Shown here: piece after piece, positions 26,725 through 36,142 of the stretch
Numbering within the stretch: position 1 is the first letter of the stretch
How the letters are laid out: each line of letters opens with the position of its first letter
Assembly (NCBI GenBank): GCA_021296535.1
Contig: JAGWAG010000013.1
Coordinates: forward strand, 79,248 to 126,316
DNA length: 47,069 nt
Source: Acidobacteriota bacterium
GTDB lineage: Bacteria > Acidobacteriota > Thermoanaerobaculia > Multivoradales > Multivoraceae
Direction of reading: 5' to 3'
Notes under the pieces: generated by a model
Databases searched by the model: none
Seen by the model: only the letters and a program-made list of their open reading frames with translations
What the model was told of the DNA's origin: nothing
Made by a program: the position numbers and the translations under genes

Positions 26725-28663
26725 CCAGGCATTTCACTTCACGCCTCGCCGCGGCCGGTCTTGGGCTCGCAGCGGCCCTCGCGAGCCCGCCGCTCGCGGC
26801 TCAGACGGGCGCCTCCGGCGACTGGCCGGTCTTCGGCGGCGATCCCGGCAACAGCAAGTACTCGACGCTCGACCAGATCGACCGCGACAACTTCCAGGAT
26901 GTCGAAGTCGTCTGGCGCTGGCGCTCGGTCGCCGCCGACACCGAGGTCCCGAGCACCGTGCGGCGCGGTCAGTTCAAGACGATCCCGCTCGAGGTCGGCG
27001 GCCGGGTCTTCGTCTCCACTTCCCTCGGCCAGGTCGCCGCGGTCGACGCCGGGAGCGGCGAGACGCTCTGGGCCTGGGACCCGGAGAGCTGGCGCGCCGG
27101 CCGGCCCGCGAACCTCGGCTTCCAGCATCGAGGCGTCGCCTTCTGGACGGACGGCGAACGGGAGCGGGTGCTCATTCCCACCCACGATCGCCGGCTCGTG
27201 TCGCTCGACGCCGCCACCGGCGAACCGGACCCTGCCTTCGGGGATGGCGGCGCGGTCGAGATGACGCCCCACCTGGGGCGCAAGGTGATGGAGCGTCTGA
27301 CGACGCACAGTTCGCCGCCGGCCATCTGCGGCAACACGGTGATCGTCGGCTCGATCGTCGCCGATTTCGCCACCCACAAGGAGGCCCCGCCCGGCTTCGT
27401 CCGCGCCTACGACATTCCGACCGGCGATCTGGCGTGGGTCTTCCACACGATTCCCCAGGAGGACGAACTCGGTGTCGAGACCTGGGAGAACGAGTCCTGG
27501 CGCTACAGCGGCAACACGAACGTCTGGTCGATGATCGCGGTCGACGAGGAAGCCGGCATCGCCTACCTGCCGATCGGGACGCCGACGAACGACCTCTACG
27601 GCGGCCACCGTCTCGGCGACAACCTGTACGCCGAGAGCATCGTCGCCGTCGATTGCGAGACCGGCGAACGCCAGTGGCACTACCAGTTCGTCCACCACGG
27701 CCTGTGGGACTACGACCCGCCGACCGCGCCGAATCTGTTCGAGGCGACGGTGAACGGCAAGCCGGTACGCGGAGTCGTCCAGGTCACGAAGCAGGCCTTC
27801 GCCTTCGTCTTCGACCGGACGACCGGCAAGCCGGTGTGGGAGATCGAGGAACGCGAAGTGCCGCCCAGCGAAGTGCCGGGCCGACCCAACCCTTCCCCAC
27901 CCGGCCCGCTCCGTTCGACCGCCAGGGCGTCACCGAGGACGACCTGATCGACTGGACGCCCGAACTCCGCGCCGAGGCGCTCGAGATCGCAGCCGACTAC
28001 GACCTCGTGCCCCTGTACACGCCGCCGCGGATCGAGGGGGCCGGCAAACCGACGGTCCAGTTGCCGGCCGACGGCGGCGGCGCGAACTGGACGGGCGCCG
28101 CCGTCGACCCGGCGAGCGGCGTGCTCTACGTCTTCTCCCACACCCGAGCGGCCAGCGTCTCCCTGATCAAGCCCGACCCGAACCGATCCGACCTGAACTT
28201 CGTGCCCGACCGCTAAGGACCTCAGGGGCTGCCCCTGGTGAAGCCGCCGTACGGGCGGATCACGGCGATCGACCTGAACACCGGCGAGCACCTGTGGATG
28301 GTTCCGCATGGCGTGGGGCCGGTGAACCACCCCGCGATCGCTCACCTGGAACTCGGGCGGCTGGGCCATGCCAACCACACGGCGGCACCCCTGGTCACGC
28401 CCACACTGCTCTTCGTCACGGCAGCGCGAGAACCCGACATACCGCCCGAGATCAGCGTCTACGACAAGTCGACCGGTGAGTACCTGGGCGGCATCGAGTT
28501 GCCGGAGACACCGAACTCGAACGTAATCAGTTACGAACACGCCGGCCGGCAGTACCTCGCCGTCGCCACCGGCGGCGGCAGGTTCGGCGCCGGCGGCGGC
28601 GGCACGCCGCCTGAACTCGTCGTCCTGGCGCTGCCTGTTGCCGCGGAGGAACCGAACGCATGA
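26721..28663 (+). pseudogene. PQQ-binding beta-propeller quinoprotein, interrupted by a frame change and an in-frame TAA
   Basis: GDWPVFGGDPGNSKYSTLDQIDRDNFQDVEVVWRW...AFVFDRTTGKPVWEIEEREVPPSEVPG | PTQPFPTRPAPFDRQGVTEDDLIDWTPELRAEA...NFVPDR* GPQGLPLVKPPYGRITAIDLNTGEHLWMVPHG...; three track ORFs make one family-length protein. Confidence 0.8.
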
Positions 28664-30807
28664 GAGTCCACACACAGGTCGCCACGCTCACTGCACTCCT
28701 TCTCGCCACTGCCGCAGCCTCCCAACCGCCGCCGCGCCGGGCCGAAGCCGCCTACGGCATCGACGACGCCGCCCTGGTCGGCGCCGCCGGGCGCACCGCC
28801 GACTGGCTGACCTACGGCGGCACCTACAAGGAGCAGCGCTACAGCACGCTCCACCAGATCAACGACGGCAACGTAGGCGAGCTCGGCATCGCCTGGGTCC
28901 AGGAGACGAACACGAAGCGGGGCCTTGAGGCCACGCCGTTGATCGTCGACGGCGTGATGTACGCGACCGGCGCCTGGAACGTGATCTACGCAATCGACGC
29001 CGTGACCGGCGAACCGCTGTGGACGTACGACCCGGAGGTGCCGCGCGCCATCGCGATGAAGACCTGCTGCGACGCCGTGAACCGCGGCGCCGCCCTGTAC
29101 CGCGGCAAGGTGATCTCGGCCACTCTCGACGGACGCCTGATCGCCATCGACGCGGAGACGGGCGAACTCGCCTGGTCGACGATGACGGTGCCCGAGGACT
29201 CGATGTACACGATCACCGGCGCCCCCCGGATCGCGAAGGGCAAGGTGATCATCGGCAACAGCGACGCCGAGTACGGCGTGCGCGGCTACGTCGACGCCTA
29301 CGACGCGGAGACCGGCGAACGGGTCTGGCGCTTCTACACGGTGCCGGGCAATCCTGCGGACGGCTTCGAGAACGAAGCGATGCGGATGGCCGCCGAGACC
29401 TGGACCGGCGAGTGGTGGACCGGCGGTGGCGGCGGCACGGTGTGGGACTCCATCGTCTACGACCCGGAACTCGACCTGCTCTACATCGGCGTCGGCAACG
29501 GCGCGCCCTGGGACCGGAACCTCCGCAGCCCCGGCGGGGGCGACAACCTGTTCCTGTCTTCGATCGTGGCGCTCAAGCCCGACACCGGCGAGTACGTCTG
29601 GCACTACCAGACGACTCCCGGCGACACCTGGGACTACACCGCGACCCAGCCGATCATGCTCGCCGAGCTGCCGATCGGCGGCCGGGTGCGCCAGGTCCTC
29701 ATGCAGGCGCCGAAGAACGGGTTCTTCTACGTCCTCGATCGCCGCACCGGCGAGCTGATCTCGGCCGAGGAGTTCGTCACCGTGACCTGGGCCAGCCACG
29801 TCGACCTCGCGTCCGGGCGGCCCGTCGAGCTCGCCGGAGCGCGCTACACCGACCAGGCCGTCGCCGTCTCGCCCGGCCCGCTCGGCGGTCACAACTGGCA
29901 CCCGATGGCGTTCAGTCCCGACACCGGACTCGTGTACATCCCGGCGATGGAGATATCTAACTTCTACGTGCCTGACCCGAACTTCGAGTACACCCCGGGC
30001 CAGTGGAACCTCGGTGTGCGCGCAGCCGCTCCCGAGGACATTCCCCTGGCCGTCATCGACGCGACCGGCCTGTCGGGCCAGATGCTGGCCGAGGACGCCC
30101 CGCCGGCCCTGCTGTCCGGCCACCTCCTCGCCTGGGATCCCGTCGAGCAACGCGAGGTCTGGCGCGCGCAATACACGATGCCGTGGTCCGGCGGCACGCT
30201 CGCCACGGCCGGCAATCTCGTCTTTCAGGGCACCCCCTTCGGACAACTGACCGCCTACCGCGCCGACAACGGCGAGAAGCTCTGGGAGAGCTACACCGGC
30301 AGCGGCGTGATCGCGCCGCCGATCACCTTCGAGAGCGGGGGCACCCAGTACATCGCCGTGATGTCCGGCTGGGGCGGCGCCTTCGGCATCGTCGGCAGCC
30401 GTTCGGCTCGGCAGGCCGTCGAGTCGGAGGGCCGGATCGTCGTCTACGCCCTCGGCGCCACCGGCCGGGCGATCGAGCGGCAGGAACGCCGCGAAATCCG
30501 AGTCTCCCGGGTCGACCACGGTGCCTCGGCGGAGGACATCGACGCCGGCCGCCGGCTCTTCAACCAGTACTGCCTCGTCTGCCACGGCTACGGCGCCGTC
30601 TCCGGCGGCGTCACCCCCGACCTGCGGCAGTCCTCCCAGCGCGTGTTCGACTCCTACGAGGCGGCCCTGCTCGAAGGCGCCCTCGTCGACCTCGGCATGC
30701 CCGACTTCTCCCCCGTCCTCGACCGCGACGACGTCGCCCTCCTCAAGGCTTACGTGCTGCACCGCCGCAACATGCTCGCCGACGAGCAGGACTCTCAGGC
30801 CCCATGA
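28660..30807 (+). CDS. PQQ-dependent quinohemoprotein dehydrogenase (C-terminal cytochrome c)
   Basis: TADWLTYGGTYKEQRYSTLHQINDGNVGELGIAWV; AMKTCCDAVNRGAAL vicinal Cys; heme motif CLVCH near C-terminus; ATGA overlap with upstream gene. Confidence 0.93.
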   Translation: MRVHTQVATLTALLLATAAASQPPPRRAEAAYGIDDAALVGAAGRTADWLTYGGTYKEQRYSTLHQINDGNVGELGIAWVQETNTKRGLEATPLIVDGVMYATGAWNVIYAIDAVTGEPLWTYDPEVPRAIAMKTCCDAVNRGAALYRGKVISATLDGRLIAIDAETGELAWSTMTVPEDSMYTITGAPRIAKGKVIIGNSDAEYGVRGYVDAYDAETGERVWRFYTVPGNPADGFENEAMRMAAETWTGEWWTGGGGGTVWDSIVYDPELDLLYIGVGNGAPWDRNLRSPGGGDNLFLSSIVALKPDTGEYVWHYQTTPGDTWDYTATQPIMLAELPIGGRVRQVLMQAPKNGFFYVLDRRTGELISAEEFVTVTWASHVDLASGRPVELAGARYTDQAVAVSPGPLGGHNWHPMAFSPDTGLVYIPAMEISNFYVPDPNFEYTPGQWNLGVRAAAPEDIPLAVIDATGLSGQMLAEDAPPALLSGHLLAWDPVEQREVWRAQYTMPWSGGTLATAGNLVFQGTPFGQLTAYRADNGEKLWESYTGSGVIAPPITFESGGTQYIAVMSGWGGAFGIVGSRSARQAVESEGRIVVYALGATGRAIERQERREIRVSRVDHGASAEDIDAGRRLFNQYCLVCHGYGAVSGGVTPDLRQSSQRVFDSYEAALLEGALVDLGMPDFSPVLDRDDVALLKAYVLHRRNMLADEQDSQAP

Positions 30808-31238
30808 TCGAGGCCTGGCGGCGGTACCTGCTGTACATCCTGCTCTTCGGGGCGGTGGGCTTGCTGGCGGAGCTCTACCTCCTGAGCCACTACGAGGATC
30901 GGAAGCAGTGGATTCCGCTGGTGCTGTTGGGTGCAGGCACGGTTGCCGGTCTGTGGTTGGCGGTGCGGCCTTCCGAGCTGGCGGTGCGTGTCTTCCGTGT
31001 TCTGTTCGCCGCCTGCGTGGCGGCGGGTCTGCTTGGCATCTACTTCCACTACCAGTCGAATGTCGAGTTCGAGCGTGAGCTCCACCCGAACTCCAGCGGG
31101 CTCGAACTCGTCACGGAGAGTCTCGGTGGCGCGATGCCGACCCTGGCACCGGGGGCGATGATTCTGCTCGGCATGCTGGGTATACTCATCGCCCTCCAGC
31201 ACCCGGCTGCCGGCGGCGCCGCCGCCGTGGACGAATAG
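30804..31238 (+). CDS. Small integral membrane protein
   Basis: MIEAWRRYLLYILLFGAVGLLAELYLLSHYEDRKQW...; 4 hydrophobic segments; ATGA overlap with quinohemoprotein stop. Confidence 0.75.
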   Translation: MIEAWRRYLLYILLFGAVGLLAELYLLSHYEDRKQWIPLVLLGAGTVAGLWLAVRPSELAVRVFRVLFAACVAAGLLGIYFHYQSNVEFERELHPNSSGLELVTESLGGAMPTLAPGAMILLGMLGILIALQHPAAGGAAAVDE

Positions 31239-31287
31239 CACCGCGGACGCCGCCGGCCCCACAACTACCTACGCCACGAAGGACCTC

Positions 31288-31923
31288 GTGATGAATCGAC
31301 GCAACATAATCTGGACCGCAACAGTCCTGTTCGTCATCTCGTTGCCCGCCTGCGCACAGGTCGGCGCCAACGACGGCCTCCTCAACCCGAACCTCGCCAG
31401 CGAGGAGGAACTGTCGGCAGTCGACGGTCTCGACGGTGACGCGGTCGAGGCTCTGGTCGACGGCCGGCCCTTCCTGCGCGCCGCGGACCTCCACGCCGTG
31501 ATCTCGGCCCACGTCGCCGAAGACCAGTACGACGCGATCTACGCCGCCATCTGGGTCCCCATCGACCTGAACGACGCGACCTCCGAAGAGATCGGCCTCA
31601 TCCCGGGCGTCGGCCGGCGGATGACCCATGAGTTCGAGGAGTACCGTCCCTACACCGCGCTGGCCCAGTTCCACCGGGAGATCGGCAAGTACGTCGACGA
31701 CGACGAAGTGGCGCGCCTGGCGCAGTACGTCTACGTCCGCATCGACCTGAACACGGCCTCGGGCGAGGAGATCCTGAGCATCCCCGGCGTCGGCCTCCGG
31801 ATGCGGCACGAGTTCAGGGAGTACCGGCCCTACGAGGCGATGGCCCAGTTCCGCCGCGAGATCGGGAAGTACGTCGACGACGACGAAGTCGAACGGCTCG
31901 CGCGCTACGTCGAGATCCGGTAG
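31288..31923 (+). CDS. Helix-hairpin-helix repeat protein, putative lipoprotein
   Basis: Signal with LPAC lipobox-like motif; IDLNDATSEEIGLIPGVGRRM and IDLNTASGEEILSIPGVGLRM HhH units. Confidence 0.75.
   Translation: MMNRRNIIWTATVLFVISLPACAQVGANDGLLNPNLASEEELSAVDGLDGDAVEALVDGRPFLRAADLHAVISAHVAEDQYDAIYAAIWVPIDLNDATSEEIGLIPGVGRRMTHEFEEYRPYTALAQFHREIGKYVDDDEVARLAQYVYVRIDLNTASGEEILSIPGVGLRMRHEFREYRPYEAMAQFRREIGKYVDDDEVERLARYVEIR
31561..31920 (+). repeat. Two tandem 180-bp coding repeats (60 aa each)
   Basis: Units 31561-31740 and 31741-31920 encode near-identical IDLN...IPGVG..M.HEF.EYRPY.A.AQF.REIGKYVDDDEV.RLA.YV. Confidence 0.9.
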
Positions 31924-31941
31924 CCCTGAGTCACGCCGAAC
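31923..31941. repeat. Direct repeat, left copy (18/19 identical to 32924-32942)
   Basis: GCCCTGAGTCACGCCGAAC versus GCCCTAAGTCACGCCGAAC. Confidence 0.75.
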
Positions 31942-31953
31942 CCGGGTAGTGCC

Positions 31954-32692
31954 TCAGCGATCGTCAGTCGCAGCCTGCTGAAGCTCAACCAGGAACTCCA
32001 GAAAGCCGTTCGGACGTACTCCTTCTGGCCGCCACTCAAGACCTCGCCACCAATCGCCGCGCTCGACCTCGCCAACAGACTCGCGTCGATCGGCTTGGGC
32101 CGAAAGCCGGTAGCCTGAATGTGGCGGATCAACTCTTCTCGTTCGGCCGCCGGGACGTTCCCCGCCTCGGCCTGCGCCATCTTCGAGAGTTCCCGGTTCG
32201 CCTCTTCGGACGTGAGTGGCTCGACCTCTTCGCCACCTTCCGGCTGAGGCCGCGGGATGCAAGTCAGGAAGGGATGCAGGTCATCCGCTTCCCACTCCCA
32301 ATGCTCGTCCGCTTCCTGGACAAGCAGCTCAGACTGGTTGCTCGTCATGCTCTTCAGGCCCAGCAGATGAACACGCACCCCGTGTTCCTGCGCCTGCAAC
32401 ACGCCCACCCTCATGTCCTCGTCGCCGGAGAGAAGAACGCACTCCGCCATCGCTCGGTTCCGGGCCAGCGTGATCATGTCGGTCACCAAAAGGGAGTCCA
32501 CGCCCTTCTGTTGGCCTTGCCTGTTCACGATCCCGAGTCTCACTTTGACGTGAGCGTGTCGGGCGAGGGTGCGGTGCTGGTGGGACGGCCCCCCGAAGTG
32601 CCGTCGTACCAGTAGATCCTGAGGAGCCGAAGTTCCCGGGAAGCTCGAGCGGCGACGTCTGCGAGCGCCCGCATGAAAAGCCAGCCGCCCAT
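31954..32692 (-). pseudogene. LabA-like NYN-domain protein, frame-broken
   Basis: MGGWLFMRALADVAARASRELRLLRIYWYDGTSGG | PSHQHRTLARHAHVKVRLGIVNRQGQQKGVDSLLVTDMITLARNRAMAECVLLSGDEDMRVGVLQAQEHGVRVHLLGL... | LEFLVELQQAATDDR*; requires two frame changes; N-terminal 'VFVDxGYLF' strand missing. Confidence 0.7.
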
Positions 32693-32910
32693 TGTAGTTG
32701 CTTAGCGCTTCGGGCCAGATGGCTACTGCGACCTGTCGCCTTTCGGCGGGAATCGCATGCCGAATCCGACCACACCCGAATCCCGGTGTCAACCGAGAAC
32801 ACGGTCGCCCACACCAGCCTGTCGCGGAAGAACTTCCTCTTCGTCATCCTGTCGGATTGAAACCCGAACTTTGGAAGAGCAACGTTCCTGGTCGGACACT
32901 CGCACCCCGC

Positions 32911-32928
32911 AGGGCCGGCACCGGCCCT
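32911..32928. terminator. GC-rich hairpin at the 3' end of the DUF1501 gene
   Basis: AGGGCCGG CA CCGGCCCT perfect dyad overlapping the stop codon; no U-tract, so intrinsic termination is uncertain. Confidence 0.35.
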
Positions 32929-32942
32929 AAGTCACGCCGAAC
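32924..32942. repeat. Direct repeat, right copy
   Basis: GCCCTAAGTCACGCCGAAC; includes the 3' end of the DUF1501 gene (FGVT*). Confidence 0.75.
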
Positions 32943-34163
32943 ACCGGCAACGCCGGGAACTCGCCCTTGAGAATGGCCGAGGCGTCGTCCATGCCCATCC
33001 AGCCCTCGATCATCGACGCGTAGACGCGCCGGAAGTCGGTCGTCATCTTCAGATTGCCGTCGTCGAGGTCGCTCAGATCAGGCGTGTCGCCGTAGAAGCC
33101 GCCGGCGACGCCCTTGCCGGCGACGAACATCGGGCCGGCGGTGCCGTGGTCGGTGCCGAGGCTGCCGTTCTCCTCGACCCGGCGGCCGAACTCGGTGAAC
33201 ATCAGCACAGCCACGTCGTCGGCGCGGCCGATCCGCTCGACGTCGCGAATGAAGCCCGCAACCGCGTCGGACATGTACATGAGCAGCCGGGCATGGGTGT
33301 CCGCCTGGTGGACGTGGGTGTCGAAAGAGTTGCCGCGGAAGCTGACGTAGTAAATGCGCGTGGGCAGCTCGGCCTGGATCAGGGCCGCGACCTTGCGCAG
33401 GTCGGCGCCGAGACCGCCGATGCCGTAGTCGACCGGCGTACGGTAGCCCGACCAGGCATCGCGCACCAAAGCCGCGCTGGAGGCGGCGTTCGAGGCCGTG
33501 CCGCGCAGGAAGTCGAGGGCGTCGTTGCCGCTCGCCGCCTCCGTTCCGAACTGCTCGAGCGCGTGCTTCTGCCGCGGCGTCCCCTGACGGCGAAGGCGGC
33601 CCGGATCGTCGAACACAAGGGGCGAGTGCCGGGCCGCTCGCACAGCCAGGGACTGCGAGCTGGCCACGTTGACGATGTAGTTCGGCGTACCGTCGGGACC
33701 GTGGTCATCGGCGAGGCGGCCGAGCCAGCCGAGAGCCTCGCCGCCGTTCGGCACGCCGGTGTGCCAGAAGCCCATCGACGAAAAGTGGGAGAGGCTCGGG
33801 TTCGGGTAACCGCAGCCTTCGACGACGGCCATCTGCCCCTCCTTGTACAACCGCTCCATGCCGACGAGCGAGGGGTGGAAGCCTGCCTCGTCCGTGAGCC
33901 CGAGCACCTGCCGCGGGCGGATGCCCAGGTTGGGCCGCACCCGGTAGTACTCGTCGTTGCAGCCCGTCGTTCCCACCGGAGAGTTCGACCACGACGAGGA
34001 CACGCCGCGACGCATCGGAGACACCGGTTTGCAGCTCTTCGAGCGCGAGCGCCGCGGAAGTCCGGCCGAGCATCGCCGGCAGGCCGGCTGCTACGCCGAT
34101 GCCGTACAGGCCGCGGCGCATGAAGTCGCGCCGCGAGCAGCCGCAGGGTAGTCGTTCAGGCAT
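32927..34163 (-). pseudogene. DUF1501 (Tat-exported, sulfatase-like fold) protein, frame change near N-terminus
   Basis: MPERLPCGCSRRDFMRRGLYGIGVAAGLPAML...RVLVVVELSGGNDGL | NDEYYRVRPNLGIRPRQVLGL...; the two parts lie in different frames joined near 33955-33975. Confidence 0.8.
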
Positions 34164-34194
34164 ATCGGCTCCTTCTTCCAGGTCTCGGGCGGCT

Positions 34195-36033
34195 CTAGCC
34201 CAACTGGTACTCCGGCGAACTGAAGATGAGGTAGAGCGTCGAGCGCAGCGCCTCCTCCACCTTCTCCGGTGCTCCGTCGGCATCTTCGTCCAGCGCGACC
34301 GAATCGAGTTCCGCGGCGAGGTAGTCCACCAGCGCGCCGCGACCGGCGTCGGTCAACGGCACGCGCAGGAACCGGCGCAGCAGATGATCGACAGCGCCCT
34401 TCGCGCCGGTCGCACCGGCCGTCAGCACCATCGCCCGCAGGTCGACATCCAGTACATGCCGGGGAATCAGCTTGACCCGCTCGTACGCCATCGCGTAGCC
34501 GCGGTAGCCGCCGTAGCGCGTGTTGTACTCCTCGTCGGCATCGGCCATCGCGTTCGACGCCGCATCGCCCTGCTTCGTCGCCGCGGTGATCGTCATGCCC
34601 TGCGCCAGCCGCTCCTCGACCTGCCGGTAGATTCCCGGAAGGCGCCGGTCCGGGTGGCCGAACTCTTCAGGACTGGGAGGGAAGAGCACTGAACGCATCG
34701 CGTTGCCGCGCTCCAGCAGCGTCGCCGGCGTGATCCAGGTCCGGCCGCCCGCCCAGCCGGCGACGTTCGGCGGGTAGAGCAGTTGCTGTCCCAGGCGGCC
34801 GGTCAGACTGTTCATGTCAGGCACCGTGGGCGCCTTCCTGACGCCGAGCTTGCGGTAGGTCGAGACGACAAGCTGGACCGGACTCTTGATCTGCGTGGCG
34901 ACCGATGGCGGGCTGTAAAAGTCGCGCGACGAGAGGATCGTCCGCAGCAACGCCTTCAGTTCGTACCCGGACTCGCGCAGGTGGCGACCCAATTGCGCCT
35001 GGAGCGCGGGCTCCAGGTCCTCGCGAACGAGGTAGCGGTACACCTTGCCGGCGATGAACTTCGCCGTTGCGGGCTGTTCGAGAATGACGTCGAGCACATC
35101 CTCGCCGCCCAGATGGCCCTCGTGTCCCAGGAACGTCTTGGGGCCGTCGTCGTGGAGCTCCGCGTCGAAGCGGAAGTCGAGCACTTCGTTGGTCCAGCCG
35201 GTGAACGCCCGCGACGCCTCGCGGATGTCCTGCTCGGTGTAGTTGCCCACCCCCATCGTGAACAGTTCGAGCAGTTCGCGGCCGAAGTTCTCGTTCGGGT
35301 GGTCCTTCACGTTCTCCCGGTTGTCCAGGTAGACCAGCATCGCCGGATCGCGCATCACCGCGAGTACCAGGCTCTTGAAGTCGGCCGTGGCGTGAGCGCG
35401 CAGGGTCCGGTTCTGCAGGTGCATCTTCCGCACGTCGCGGACCTTGACCTCCGACGTGGCGAAGTGGTCGTGCCAGAAGAGGGTCATCTTCTCTTCGAGC
35501 GGCCGCGGCGTCACCACCATCCGGTCGCCCCACCAGAGCGCCAGCCGCCGCGTCTCCAGGACGTTGCTGCGCAGGCCGTAGAAGAACTTGTCGACCACCG
35601 GCTGCAGCGGGCGCGAGGAGCCTTCCGGCAGCACATCGACGCCCAGAGCCCGTCCGTTGCGGCGCCCTATCCTCACCGCCGCGGCGCGGCTGGGCGGGAA
35701 CGGGTCCATCCCGGGGTCCCAGATCCCGGACTCGTCGAAGGGAAGAAGATCCGAGTCGTCTACCTGCTCATAGTCCACGAGCCGCGAGACAGCGCCGTGG
35801 AGGCCCAGGGAAACGAGCTCCTCGATCTCCGCCGGGGTACCGCCGAAGCCGGCCCGTTCCAGGAGATGCGCAGCCTGTTCGTAGCCGAAGTCCGCTTCGG
35901 CGAGGGGCTCCAGGTCGCCGATCCAGGCATGACCGGCCGAGTCGACCGGTGCACCGAAGGCTGCCGTCGCGAGCGCGAGCGCGCAAGCGATCGTCACTGC
36001 CCCGCGGATTCCTGGATAGGCGCGATGCTGCAA
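34195..36033 (-). CDS. DUF1800 domain-containing protein
   Basis: HLLERAGFGGTPAEIEELVSLG; MTLFWHDHFATS; NENFGRELLELFTMGVGNYTEQDIREASRAFTGW. Confidence 0.93.
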   Translation of the reverse strand: MQHRAYPGIRGAVTIACALALATAAFGAPVDSAGHAWIGDLEPLAEADFGYEQAAHLLERAGFGGTPAEIEELVSLGLHGAVSRLVDYEQVDDSDLLPFDESGIWDPGMDPFPPSRAAAVRIGRRNGRALGVDVLPEGSSRPLQPVVDKFFYGLRSNVLETRRLALWWGDRMVVTPRPLEEKMTLFWHDHFATSEVKVRDVRKMHLQNRTLRAHATADFKSLVLAVMRDPAMLVYLDNRENVKDHPNENFGRELLELFTMGVGNYTEQDIREASRAFTGWTNEVLDFRFDAELHDDGPKTFLGHEGHLGGEDVLDVILEQPATAKFIAGKVYRYLVREDLEPALQAQLGRHLRESGYELKALLRTILSSRDFYSPPSVATQIKSPVQLVVSTYRKLGVRKAPTVPDMNSLTGRLGQQLLYPPNVAGWAGGRTWITPATLLERGNAMRSVLFPPSPEEFGHPDRRLPGIYRQVEERLAQGMTITAATKQGDAASNAMADADEEYNTRYGGYRGYAMAYERVKLIPRHVLDVDLRAMVLTAGATGAKGAVDHLLRRFLRVPLTDAGRGALVDYLAAELDSVALDEDADGAPEKVEEALRSTLYLIFSSPEYQLG

Positions 36034-36142
36034 CCGGGTTCCCCCTCCCTGTCAGAGTGCGAAGACCGGTGCCGATGATAGCGCCTGGACGGCCGTCGCG
36101 CTGCGCTCGCGGCAACGGGTGCGGTCCGTGCCCGCAACCCTC

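Noticed and set aside
28214-28237. TAA followed by a hairpin in the quinoprotein, as possible programmed stop-codon readthrough
   Set aside because: The hairpin is explained by the conserved coding sequence GPQGLPLVK, and the same gene has another frame change; decay or error is simpler.
28531-30762. 743-aa minus-strand ORF antisense to the quinohemoprotein
   Set aside because: Antisense shadow ORF (Gly/Arg/Asp/Val-rich); the plus strand is clearly PQQ dehydrogenase.
32589-32594. Programmed ribosomal frameshift at the C6/G6 run in the NYN gene
   Set aside because: A second frame break and a missing N-terminal strand in the same gene make decay or indel error more likely than programmed frameshifting.
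32830-32870. GTCGGATTGAAAC, resembling the 3' end of some CRISPR repeats (ATTGAAAC)
   Set aside because: Single occurrence, no spacer-repeat periodicity and no cas genes.
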